Shown here: positions 1 to 12,839 of the stretch, one piece after another | Numbering within the stretch: the first letter of the stretch is position 1 | How the letters are laid out: every line of letters begins with the position of its first letter | From: Ashinkailepas kermadecensis | Lineage: Eukaryota; Arthropoda; Thecostraca; Neolepadidae | DNA length: 64,000 bases | Assembly (NCBI GenBank): GCA_034440615.1 | Contig: JAOTOM010004010.1 | Location: 1-64,000 of the forward strand | Direction: 5' to 3' | Program-made: the position numbers and the translations under genes | The notes under the pieces: generated by a model | Databases searched by the model: none | Told to the model about the DNA's origin: nothing | The model's input: only the letters and a program-made list of their open reading frames with translations

Positions 1-47
1 TTTGGCCGATTATTATCCCAATATCCTTATTAAAGTGGCTTTAATCT

Positions 48-480
48 TTGTTGAAAGAAGAGGCTGGCGGCGGCATTTCCGCTCGCGGACAACTTCAAGC
101 AGCGCTTCACTGTGTAACTCAGCAAGTTATATCTTCTCACCAGAACCATATCTGCTATTGTCATTGTGAGATTTGCCAACATTCATCGCACTATTTTCTT
201 GAAAGCAATCCTCAAGCATCTGTGCTCAAAGAAAGGGACTTACGATGGCATTCCGGTGCGTGGGCAGCTTACCATGCACCTCGCACCGCAGCCGGGCCCT
301 TGCCGTCTATGCCAGATGACAAATGGCTGAAGTGCTTGGCTTGTCTCCGAGTCCTCAAGTTTAGTCTCAGGGTGGGATGGCAAATGGCTGAAGTGCTTGG
401 TTTGTGTCCGGGTCTTGAGTTTAGTCTCAGGATGGGGCGGCGCTTTCTATTTCTGCCTTTTATAACCACTCAAGGTAATG
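48..480 (+). repeat. Dispersed repeat, copy 1 of family R1, with internal ~60-bp duplication
   Basis: Blocks of this stretch recur in the same order and orientation at about 22,005-22,330: a start around GGCATTTCCGCTC, a middle with CATCGCACCGCAG-type sequence, and an end with GGGGCGGCGCTTT followed by TATTTCTGCCTTT. Inside this copy, two tandem units of about 60 bp (near 325-385 and 386-445) share the words GGCTGAAGTGCTTGG and GTTTAGTCTCAGG. A long reading frame on the plus strand runs through it, but I see no domain, and the unit duplication argues for repeat DNA. The class is unknown. Confidence 0.5.
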
Positions 481-584
481 CGACTATGCCCGATGGACAC
501 GGAGATTCGACTGCACTGCGTTCTTGGCACTTACCCTCGCTCGTCGAGCGCTCCTCGAGGCGCCCTCGGCCGGTTAGTTATTAA

Positions 585-2980
<2,396 letters not shown>

Positions 2981-4150
2981 TGACGACGCACCCAGGACGG
3001 CGATCAGGGGAGGCGAGTACAGAGCCGCACTCAGGACCGTGACAAGAGGTCAGCTCAGATGCGCACACGGTACTGCGGCCAGGGGTGTCGGCACAAAGGC
3101 GCACTAAAGGTCGTGGCCAGGGAAGGCCAGAGGTCAGCGCAGAGGCGCGCTAAGGGCCGTGGCAATGGGAAGTCAGCAGAGGCGCACTCAAGACCGTAAC
3201 CAAAGGTCAGCACACAGGCGCACTCAGGACCGTGACTAGGGAGGTCAGCGCAGAGGCGCACTCAGGACCGTGACAAGGGGAAGTCAGCAGAGGCGCACTC
3301 AAGACCGTAACCAGAGGAGGTCAGCACACAGGCGCACTCAGAACCGTGACCAGGCAAGTCAGCAGAGTCACACTAAAGGTCTTGGCCAGGGGAGGTCGGA
3401 GGTCAGCGCAGAGAGCGCACTCAGAACAGTGACCAGGGGAAGTCAGCAGAGCCGCACTCAAGGCTGTAACAAAGGAAGGTCAGCAGAGGCAAATTCGGTA
3501 CCGTAGCCAGGAAAAATCAGCGCAGAGGCATATTCAGTACCGTGGTCATGGACGACACGGAGACACATTCAGAACCGTGACCAGGGGAAGTCAGCAGAGG
3601 CGCACTCAAGACCGTACCCAGAGGAGGTCAGCACACAGGCACACTCAGAACCGTGACCAAGGGAAGTCAGCAGAGCTGCACTAAAAGTCGTGGCCAGGAG
3701 AGGTCGGAGGTCAGCGCAGAAGCGCACTCAGAACCGTAACCAGGGGAAGTCAGCAGAGCCGGACTCAAGACCGTAACCAAGGTAACCAAGTACCGTAACC
3801 AAGGTCAGCACAGAGGCGCATTTGGGACCGTGACCAGGGAAAATCAGCACAGAGGCACACTCAGTACCGTGGTCATATACGACACAAACACATTCAGAAT
3901 CGAGACCAGAGAATTTAGCACAGGAGCGCAATCAGAACCGCGACGAAGGTAGGTCAGCAGAGAGGCGCACTCAGGATCGAGACCAGGAAGGTCACATCGA
4001 AGTAATTTCAGGACTGTAACGGGGCGCACAAGAGATCAGCACAGAGGCGCACCCAGGACCGTGGTCAGAAGTCAGCATAAGGCACACTGAGGATCCATAC
4101 CAGGGGAGGTCAGCAAATATGCGTACACAGGATTATGCTTAGGGAAGGTC
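2981..4150. repeat. ~37-bp minisatellite with ~305-bp higher-order period
   Basis: Degenerate units of 36-39 bp carry the words GTCAGCAGAGGCGCACTCA and GACCGTGACCAGGG and run through the whole stretch. A block starting near 3,270 is repeated from near 3,577 with the same sequence of unit variants, including rare ones such as the GGTCTTGGCCAGGGGAGGTCGG unit and the CCGTGGTCATGGACGACAC unit. This is a higher-order repeat of about eight monomers. Reading frames in it change with unit length, so it is probably not coding. Confidence 0.9.
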
Positions 4151-4729
4151 AGGAAAGATGTGCACGTTCCTCATTATTCGTTGGACCATATGGAGAGACA
4201 GAACCAACCAGATTCACCCAAGAGCACCGCACAAACGAGGCATATAAAGGACTTGGAGGACGCGAAGAAACACTGAACAAAATGCCCTAGGTTTTGTCAC
4301 GCATCGGAAGGCTAGGGCCATTTAGCTTCTCGTATTCTCGTTACCCATTCTCGACCCTCAGAATAGAGGCACATACCATAGGTCAGGGGTACATACCTGA
4401 CCATATGTCAGGGGAGCCAACCACAGCGACCACGTCCATAATTTTGAATCAGTGACGTCTGCACAGCATGTACCGAGATCTCTGCACAGGGGAAGTCTGT
4501 GCGAATCCACAGCCAAAACGGTGGCTAAACCGTGAAGGCTCTTACCACGAAGCACGTAATATTGGAAACAGCGGGGAGAAGATATTGTGAGGAATGCAAC
4601 GATAGAGGTCAGGGAGGTGAGACGCATGAGACAAAAGCGGGATACGAAGAGAGATAGAGAGACAGAGAGGGGGAGGAATGTGGATACATACCTAGCAGGG
4701 GGTGGGGAAGACTAACAAACACGTATCAC

Positions 4730-5215
4730 TATCCTGCGCGAAGGGTTCAGCCCGTGCCACCCCAACAGCGGCATGGAGAGCGGAACGGCCCGATCCGGCC
4801 GAGGGGTTGCACCCCCGCCGAGCGGAGAATTCCGCACAACCGGCGCGCTCTGTCGCGACCATCTCGATTGCGTCACGCCACACCGAGCACTGCACGTGCG
4901 CGTTTGCGGCCGTGGCGGGGAGGGAGGAGAGGGGAGGGGCGGGGCGGTTCAGTGCACACTCTTCTGGCGTTGTGCGGCGGCTCAAGGACGCACAGACCGC
5001 CGGCTGCGCCTCATGGTAGGCAAATCAGCCGGCCGGCCACGACCGCTCAAACGGCCGACCTCCTATTGCTTTATGACGGTGCCAGTCTGATAGAGCTATT
5101 ACAGCGATTGGAGCGCGGCCGTCATTATCGCGGGGGATGGGCAGGACGTGCCACACTCGGCGCTAGTGGCGAAGTAGACAAGTCCGCCAGGAGGTGTGAG
5201 CAGGCAAGGCAGGTG
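4730..5215. promoter_or_regulatory. GC/CpG-rich block
   Basis: GC-rich, CpG-dense DNA with long open frames in nearly every phase on both strands, which is a composition effect. It includes runs such as GGGGAGGGGCGGGGCGG (GC-box-like) near 4,930. No exon can be supported. It may belong with the next CpG-rich block as part of one promoter region. Confidence 0.3.
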
Positions 5216-5599
5216 CAAACTTGATTTTGCCGGCGATAGTTTTATGTGAAAACTGTGCACATAGATATATCATACATTGGTGGAGACCTTCTCTCGATCC
5301 AGGGAGAGGAGGCGGATGCTCCACATTGTATTTGAATACAGAATATCTAGCTTACCCCACGCTTTGGTCATATGCTAAGGTTGTTTCGAGAGGGCGAAGG
5401 GGTTTTAGACTCCAGGAGTCTTTGCCCATAAGTACAGATATTACTTTTGATCAAACAACAAGCAGTAAGTAGTTTGACCTGCTCATTGTCAATACCGAGC
5501 GCCCAATAACGAATTCAATTGTAAGGGATGTCTTCATTCCATGACAAAATAGTCGCCACTAATCGCACCATCCCAAGAGCAGCATTATTGGTCCATTCA

Positions 5600-6340
5600 C
5601 GTGTTTGGAGAAGCCCAGACCCCGTAGCGGCCGCTGGCCCCTCTCAGTCTCGTCCATCTCGGTGATGAAAGTGATCCGCTCGGAACTCAGCCGAGCGACG
5701 TCTCGGCAATTGGTCGATACGCTGCGTCGTGCCAGTGGGTCGTATCGGCCAGTAGCTCGTCAGCGGACGGTGGAACCCAGCCCGGTCCCGCGCCTGCTGG
5801 TGGGCACGGCCAGCCTGACCGCACCGTCAGCCACTCACCTCAGCCTTGACGGCGCGCAGCTGGAACAAGGGGCCAGCGCGGCCCCACGCTGCTGCCGAGG
5901 TCCCGAGGGAGCACAGCGGGCCGCAGCAGCTGCGACGTGTGCCGGCAGCGGCGCTGTAGGCTGGCAGCCGACACGGCGTCCGACGCCTGTCCGTCCCCGG
6001 CACGGCGCGGCGCTGGACGCTCGTGGTGCACGCCGCCCGCGACGGAAGCACGTTGCCTCGCCGCCCGTAATAAGCGCGGACTGAACCGTCACCGCGTCGG
6101 CGCAAACCTGTCGCCGCCGCCCATTGGCCGCCGCCGCCCGGCGGATCTATCTCGCGTGCTGATTGGCGGAGGCGCCGGGGGGCGGAGTCGGCGGCCAGAG
6201 ATGAATTCAGCTGGTGATGGAATGCGGGGACGCGGGATTATGAACAATTATTGTGCCGGTCGGGGACGGCCGGTCGTACCTGGGCCACCAGCCCTGCCGA
6301 GTCCTGCCGGCGCGGCACAGGCCGCCCTTCAAACGGCGCC
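5600..6340. promoter_or_regulatory. CpG-island-like promoter candidate with CCAAT and GC boxes
   Basis: A strongly CpG-rich segment. Near 6,118-6,190 it has two CCAAT-type motifs (CCCATTGGCC and CTGATTGGCGG) and a GC box (GGGGGGCGGAG). Several frames stay open on both strands because of composition. A good minus-strand splice-donor match (GAG/GTGAGT) sits near 5,835. Which strand is transcribed, and into what, cannot be decided here. It could be the first exon and promoter of a gene whose body lies outside recognisable sequence, or an orphan CpG island. Confidence 0.4.
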
Positions 6341-7109
6341 ATGTACACAGGCTGACCACCGAGTTATGTGTGGGGAAAACACGACAGCTGCTGACATATA
6401 GGTGGAAGGGCATCTAGTGCTAGGTTTGCATGTGTGTAGGTGGATGGGGAGGTCTCTTCGATTTTTCGTTGAAGTTAACCATTAACACTACGGCGTTGAC
6501 AGAGAAGGATGAGCCTAAAAATCGGCTTCCACAATTTTTGGATCGCTCCTCCGCCCATGATCCCGCGAATGGCTTTTACTTCATCATCAGCGGTGGAAAG
6601 CTGTGTTTTCTCGGTTGAAAATATTCGAAATGTAGGATTTAAGCCACTCCAACGAAATCGTACGCCCGGTTACGTACTTGACCGTTGCACGAAGAAGACG
6701 AGCCCCGACGTGAACACCTCCGGCCTTACCGATGTGTCCTATTCTGCATTGCAGTCCAAGTGTTGCGGCACAGTTCGCACCGCACGATGCAGGCGGCGCT
6801 GTGTCCTTGGCATAACACTGTCGTCCCGCGGCACATGTCGTTTCATCCAGCATTCAGCGATCGCGTGGGAGGGAGGCGTGATATTGCTGTACTGCATCCG
6901 GTTACTGCGATATAGTGAAAGGCGTGCACGTCACAGGTGCGGGACTGGTTTGATTCATTGCAAATGATCCGATGACAATCACAGAACTTCCAACAAGGTA
7001 CAAAACTACAGCTACAATAAAAAAAGGTAGTGACGTATATGCAGGTGCGGGAGATTTGAGGCTCACATTGATGTGCATGCAAGGAGCCGCATGGAGAAAG
7101 GGCAGATCA

Positions 7110-7420
7110 GCTATTGTATTTGTATTTGTATTTGCGAGTTCAACAAACCGATTCCATAAAATGGATTAATATTTGGTTTGAGTCAGATTACAGTCAGATA
7201 GCTGCATTTCACAAACATGAGCAAAAATGGAAGCAGTAAAACAACAGTATACAGGGAAAACCGAACACGTACAGTCAATTTAAAAGACGTCGTTGTTAAG
7301 CATCGCGACGAACTCACCCCGTGTCCGAGAAGCTGAAGTGGCCGGCGGCAGTAGGTTCCAGACCGAGGCTGCCCGGAAGGAGAAGGCTCTAAGTGACATG
7401 CATATTGACAGCTCCCAGGT
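7110..7420 (-). mobile_element. 3' end fragment of a LINE (non-LTR retrotransposon)
   Basis: On the minus strand a short frame reads SFRAASVWNLLPPAT and ends in LNNDVF and a stop. This is the typical C-terminal signature of many LINE pol proteins (S-x-R-A-x-x-x-W-N-x-L-P ... L-F-stop). It is followed downstream by an AT-rich 3' region ending in short (AAATAC)n units near 7,110-7,135, the sort of microsatellite tail LINEs leave. The reverse transcriptase domain is absent, so this is a severely 5'-truncated copy. The clade cannot be assigned. Confidence 0.6.
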
Positions 7421-8264
7421 TTAGGAGCAAGCGTACTACGGCCTACCTACCAATCTGTGGATTGTTTTTATTGGCGCGGTTGGCGCTGAATGGAAAGACA
7501 CTTCCTTTACTTGTTGAAGGACGTGCCTGTCCCAGATCTCCGAAAGCGTTCCGACCCCCTGCATGCAACATGTCACAACAGCGGTGACATGCAACATACA
7601 GAAGGAATGACGCACCTTCGTACGTCGATGGCGCATATAACTATCCTAGCACATTGATGACACTCAGCTGCTTCGTGAAGCATGAGTACAGGAGCGGCCA
7701 ATAGTGTGTGTGTGTGTGTGTGAGAGAGGGGGTGGGGGGTAGCAGAGCATATTTGTTGGGCAATTCTTTTTACTCGACACCATAGGGTTAATGGGTAAGA
7801 TCCGTCAAAAGTGTGGGAGGCATGGCGCCTCCCCCTGTCCCCTGCCCCCTGTTTTTGTGCTCGTGCTTTAGAGGTATACTAAGTAAAGCAGAACACTAAT
7901 GAAATTATAATAGTGGAGCACAGCGTGTCCATTCTGGCATGATGGCAGCATATAGGTGGTAGCCTGGCGTCATATTTGGCGGCACGTGACGCTTCAGTGT
8001 CACACTGACCGGCTTGTACGATGTTGTCAAGCTGTATTATCACCCCTACCGAGCACTAACCTAAGCATGTCATGCACTCTGACCGGGCTGCTAACTACAT
8101 TGAACGGTTCTCGTAATGTTACCCGCTCAATATTACCTTTCTGAATATCAGGTGACTAACCGACAGAAAACCCAGACAATTCCACTGATGCATGTGCTTA
8201 TGTGGATGAGTGTTCGTAGGGCTGCATTTGTGTGACTGCTGCGCATCAGACATTGTGGCGAAAC

Positions 8265-8525
8265 CGGCTTCGGCTTTAGCTTCACAAAGGGATGAGTTTG
8301 TCGACATTGCCTTCGACTTTGGCTTCGTGTCATTTTAAACGGCTGGCTTCAGCTTCGGATTCGGCTTCGATATCTTTCAGGCAATTGGCTTCTGCTTTGG
8401 CTTCGGATTCGTAGCATTTTTAACAGCCAGCTTCGGCTTCGACTTTAGTTTCATAGTATTTTAAGCTGCTGGCTTGTTCGTTAGCATATTGTGACTTCAG
8501 CTTCGAAGCCGTGAGCCTGGCTTCA
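8265..8525. repeat. GGCTTC-rich degenerate minisatellite
   Basis: Dense GGCTTCG/GGCTTTG hexamer-like units are grouped into a longer unit of roughly 75-85 bp. The unit is marked by recurrent CATTTTAAACGGCTGGC-like words near 8,331, 8,417 and 8,456. No reading frame is maintained. Confidence 0.75.
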
Positions 8526-9594
8526 TTTGTTCTCACACAATGGTACTTGAACTATGGGGAAATTGTGCGGTTAGGTGCTTTGGAGATGCATTCTCCCTAG
8601 TATCCTTACACCTTCCTCCTTACTGAGAGTAGACCGTTGACTGCACGTTGTTGGTTCCACAAAAACTATGTGCCTAAAGCCACGGTACCTCTACTTAAAA
8701 GGTAGATGTAAATTTCCTTCATTCAATTCCACTATGTGTACACACGAACATAATTACATTTATCCTCTCAACAAGTTATGTCTTAACCCATTAAGGCATC
8801 TCCGATGTTGCTTTGAATTTCAACAACTTTTCACGTTGAATTAAGCTTGCGATTCAGTTTCCATTCCTTCGGCAATTGTGGACTGGTCCAAGTTAGAACC
8901 TTGGAGCATAACAAACAAGAACACGTTCGAAAGCTATGCTGTCCTCATTGTTATTCACGACCTCCAGAGACATTTAATAAATTGGCTCGTCGAATGAGTC
9001 GATGGAACAAGCGTGGTAATCTATATGTAAAACGGGCATCAGGAAGTGTGCTGGATGGCTGAGGCCCTCTGCTCTTGGTGCACCAAGTGCGGGTGGTGTC
9101 CGAACCTGGAAGCATACATATCGACAGCCATATTGACGGCTTCACTGTTGTATTACCTAAGTCATGTGGTAGTTGTGCACCCTCTTCCAAGCATACATAG
9201 TGCATTCAGATTGACATCCGGATCGCGATGAGGCGGGGCGTGTATGTAGGCCAGAGACGGCTCGGCGCCGACTTGGCACGCCTGGTCAGGGTGACTGTTG
9301 ATTAATGTGCCAGGGAAATTGGAGTTCGCTTGGCACTGGAGGGCATTGGGAATTCTATCTCGTTGAAACGGCGATTTCCCCAATTTGAAAATCCGTCCCG
9401 CTTTTAAATTTCGTGGTTCCCACCTTCAACTTTGAGCAGTAGAGTCGTTGAAAACTGAAGTTGTTATATGTCATTACCCTTTCCATTTTTAATGCAAATA
9501 TGCATGATATTCCTGCCTATAAACGACACGATGTGCATGATAAGCCACTCACCTGCTTGGCACGCGGTGCCCACACTGGGTGTCTATTCAAGCA

Positions 9595-9918
9595 CTAGGC
9601 TGGTTGGGATTGACTAGAGGCGTTGTGCTTAGGCTGGGCGACGATCCAATGCAGATCCCACGCGGGTTGGGACTGACTTGGTACGTTGGTCTTGGTACTC
9701 TTTCTGGGGTCCGACTTGACGTCCCGCAATGCAAACCAGCGATTGTACCAATTCGCTATTCGGGACGGTTGGCGAGAGCCGTCTGCGGTGCAATGCGTAT
9801 TGTAAGCTGCCTGGTCGGCGAAATGTTCCCGCAGCCACCTTTCTTTGAACAAATTGGATAGTTCTTCAGGAGGAATGTCGCGATGAAGGTGCTTATCCTC
9901 AACATCAACATAAAACAT
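9595..9918 (-). pseudogene. Unassigned ORF fragment, 107 codons
   Basis: The minus-strand frame has protein-like composition in its first two thirds, with segments PPEELSNLFKERWLREHF and ANWYNRWFALRDV (charged, aromatic, low-repeat). It degrades into Q/S/P-rich sequence towards the end. There is no start context, splice partner or domain I recognise. It could be an exon or a decayed transposon ORF, or chance. It is listed because it is the most protein-like unassigned frame in the left half of the window. Confidence 0.2.
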
Positions 9919-10974
9919 GTTAATCTGAGTGGGAAAATTGGGATATGAAATGCTGTATTACAACCTGAAAAGCTGTTGAAAGTTTCCCGCAAACGGAGAT
10001 GCCGCTGAAACCTCTTCCTTTGAACAAAGATTACCGCATGACAGACATTGGGATGAAAATGGGCGAATATAAAAATTCGAAGAGCATATCTGACTGAGCG
10101 AAAAAAAGGAATCCAAGCACTGAAGCCAACTCGTTTTTACGGTTCAAAAAGTGCAACGGCCGGGTCGCACAGGAGTAGGCTCGCTCAGGATTCCGCACCT
10201 TCGCTGGTAGTAAGGATGCAAGAATGAAATGTTTTGTTGCTATTAACATGTGCTTGATTCCGACTCCGCTTAAGTATAAATTTGCTTCTCTTTTTGAAAC
10301 CAGAAATCGAATATTATAGCACAAACAGAGCTATATAATTACCAGCGAAGCCGAAGGTCAGTAGTTTTCCTTCGATTAGCAGAATTCTCTGGTAATATGC
10401 GAGGTGAGAAAAGAACCGTTATTTAAGCTTCTTTAACATGCTTTATGCAACACCACATAGCATTTTGCTTCATTGTCTGAATATCAGTATTGCTGTGCCT
10501 GCAAAATGTTGCAAGGTGAATTGAATATACCGGGACAATCCAAAGCCCTTTCCAAATATCAAGGGATACAACTTGATTACAGGAGCCTGGCTCATGATTT
10601 GGTTTGATGTTTGCATCGTCGGCCAGTTTTGGGAATTTCTAGACTAGATAGCATGTAGGGTTGGACCGGATGAGTGAATGCGGTGTGTGGCGCGTGATTC
10701 GCCCAACAAGGCGATCATTTTGCGAATATGGGTGCATACATATACGCGTTGCGCTCCTTTAAACAATTCCACCAGGGTTGCCTTGGCTACTGTAAAATCG
10801 AACTCTAAAACCTTTTCTGATCTATTTAAATATTTTGCTAGAAAACAGCCCTACATTTTACTACCGATATATGCATGTGTGAAGATATTTCAAGACAATG
10901 GGTATTCTGAGTCTCTTAAAGATGAGCTCTGAGCTTAAAACAGAGCTCTGCAATGCAGCGAAGCTGAAGCCATA

Positions 10975-11140
10975 GGTGTAGGTCCCTGAAAATTATTGGG
11001 AGGGCAGAATACATGAAAGCAATGCATGTGCGGGGCCAAATGGATTTGGGGGCCTACTGCATAGGATCCCATGTTAAGGTTGAAATTATTGAGAGGACAA
11101 AGCCATTTTTTTGGGGGGGGGGGGGGCAAGTGCTCTCCTA
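10975..11140 (+). repeat. Dispersed repeat family R2, copy 1
   Basis: The core GGATCCCATGTTAAGGTTGAAATTATTG followed by AGGACAAAGCCA, then a G-rich run, matches copies at 63,195-63,345 (same strand) and 42,965-43,195 (opposite strand). The shared order of blocks (GGGCAAAATAC, GGTCCAAAT, CCCATGTTAAAA, TTGAAATTATTG, GGGCAAAGCCAA) shows a real family. The class is unknown. Confidence 0.6.
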
Positions 11141-11234
11141 AAAGCATACGAGGTTATACCTCTTGCTCAAGCTCACGCCAGGCAGCCACATGGAAACAAG
11201 TGCACACTGCATCGCAAAAACATGAAGGAAAAGC

Positions 11235-11520
11235 AAGGCCAGCTCAGTACACGTGGTGTATTTATATATGCTATTGTAAGGAGGTTGTGCTATAACTGGG
11301 AGCCCCATGAAGGAAAAGCAGGCCTTGCTCAGTACATGTGGCGTAATTTTATATGATATTGCATGGAGGGTGTGCTCTAACTGGGAGACCTATGCTTCTG
11401 TGGATTCAGATATCCAGGGCCTTGCTCAGTACACGTAATGTACTTGCATATGCTATTTTATGGCGGTTGTGCTCTAACTGGGAGCCTCATGTTCCTGTGG
11501 CTTCAGATATCTAGGGAAAC
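11235..11520. repeat. Tandem repeat, ~85-95-bp unit, about three copies
   Basis: Three consecutive units share CTCAGTACACGTGGTGTA, TATGCTATT and GTGCTCTAACTGGGAGCC. The units begin near 11,241, 11,324 and 11,419. The first two carry GAAGGAAAAGC and the last two carry CTTCAGATATC. Confidence 0.8.
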
Positions 11521-11599
11521 CTCATCTGAGCCGCGGACACTTGGTTCAGAAGAACCGCTGCTAACCGCCCTCTGTTAACTGGACTTCCCAACGGCAACA

Positions 11600-11631
11600 G
11601 TCGGCAGCCGGGCGCGTGCCCGGCTGCCGAC
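11600..11631. repeat. Perfect 14-bp GC-rich inverted repeat
   Basis: GTCGGCAGCCGGGC (11,600-11,613) is followed by four bases and its exact reverse complement (11,618-11,631). It sits in a locally GC-rich patch (about 11,560-11,850). A terminator is not expected in this eukaryotic context. It could be a cruciform-forming site or part of a transposon end. Confidence 0.8.
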
Positions 11632-12568
11632 GCAAACTCAAAGTGGCTCTCTGCCCCGGAGTGGTGTGCCAGTCCACCTTCGTTTACAACTCCTCAGCGA
11701 CTTCCTGAGCGCTGGGGAGCCTCTGCACATCACTGACCGGCGGCTGTACGGCAGAACCCGCCACACCCGGCGGATGTCACGAGGGGCCGTCGGCCGGTCA
11801 TCGGCACACAGACGCTGGCTCAGTGGCTTAGCGCGTCGTACCAGCTACTGCGATGCGGCGGAACAGCGGCTGGCAAATTCAAACAAATACAGCTACGGCG
11901 TGGCTGCATAATTTGATAGTATGCTACTGCTAGAAGCTAATATCACGCCAATGTTGCATGCATATATCCGTTGCAAAATATGAGTTTCATGTTGATCCTG
12001 CACTGCTGTTGAAAAATGACCCGGATTCACATCCCAATTTTACCGTCTTGGCATAAAACCGAATATCTTGATGTCAGATAATTGCCTACAAAAGCACAAG
12101 GAAACATTACGCGAGGCAAAACTTTTGCGCCTGTCGTCCAGTCGGCCACACACAACAGATGCATTATGGAATTGAACTACCGTTTCGTTAGCTTGGTTAC
12201 TAACTTAATTGCCAGTAACAAACGTTGCAGTGGTCCTCGCTTAATGGCTTAAGGTGATTAATTCCCTCTTGCTTGTGTAATGCTCACTAGGCATTCGGCG
12301 TCGCTCGTAAATATATTACAAACAAGCAAGGCTGGGGATCTCTCATCAAGCCAGGGGGTCCAAGTCTATATTTTCAAGACATATTTCCAAATCGAATAGG
12401 AAAATGACAAATTAGCATTAGCAGGGTGCCAAACCAGGGTGGAGGTCCAGACCCCTTGAACCACCCAGGATCTCCAGCCATGCAAACAAGAATAAATATA
12501 GCAAAATATAGCCTCACCAAGCGACGTTACCACAAAAAAATAGATTAGTGTGTGTTCGGCGTCTAGGG

Positions 12569-12615
12569 CAGTGTTTCTTAACATTTTCCGATCCAGCACC
12601 CCCGTACACTAAAAA
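12569..12615 (+). mobile_element. hAT-type terminal sequence, isolated
   Basis: CAGTGTTTCTTAACATTTTCC matches the well-known terminal inverted repeat style of hAT (Charlie-like) DNA transposons. I did not find the opposite end nearby, so only one terminus is supported and the element's extent is unknown. Confidence 0.35.
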
Positions 12616-12839
12616 TTCGACATTCGACATCGACACCTGTGTCCAAAATCTTGTGAACTGTGACCTTTCTGACACTTGTGTCGAAAACACCACCAGATGT
12701 AGTGCTATGTCGATAACATTTTCAGTACTTCTGGATGCTTCCGGAAAATATACTCTGGCCGTCAGCGCAGCAGTTCTATCTGTACACCCCACATGTTATT
12801 AACAAATAAAATATACACCCCTTCATCCCAGCGCGCATT

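Noticed and set aside
2981..4150. CRISPR array
   Set aside because: Degenerate contiguous monomers without unique spacers, in a eukaryotic context.
4702..5224. Several overlapping long frames on both strands
   Set aside because: GC-rich composition keeps all frames open. No splice or domain evidence picks one.
5605..6084. 159-codon plus-strand frame in the CpG island
   Set aside because: Ala/Arg/Pro-rich composition as expected from CpG DNA. Opposite-strand frames are equally open.
11111..11130. Long G homopolymer runs as G-quadruplex or assembly gaps
   Set aside because: Homopolymer runs recur inside repeat families. There are no separate G-tracts with loops to support a quadruplex.
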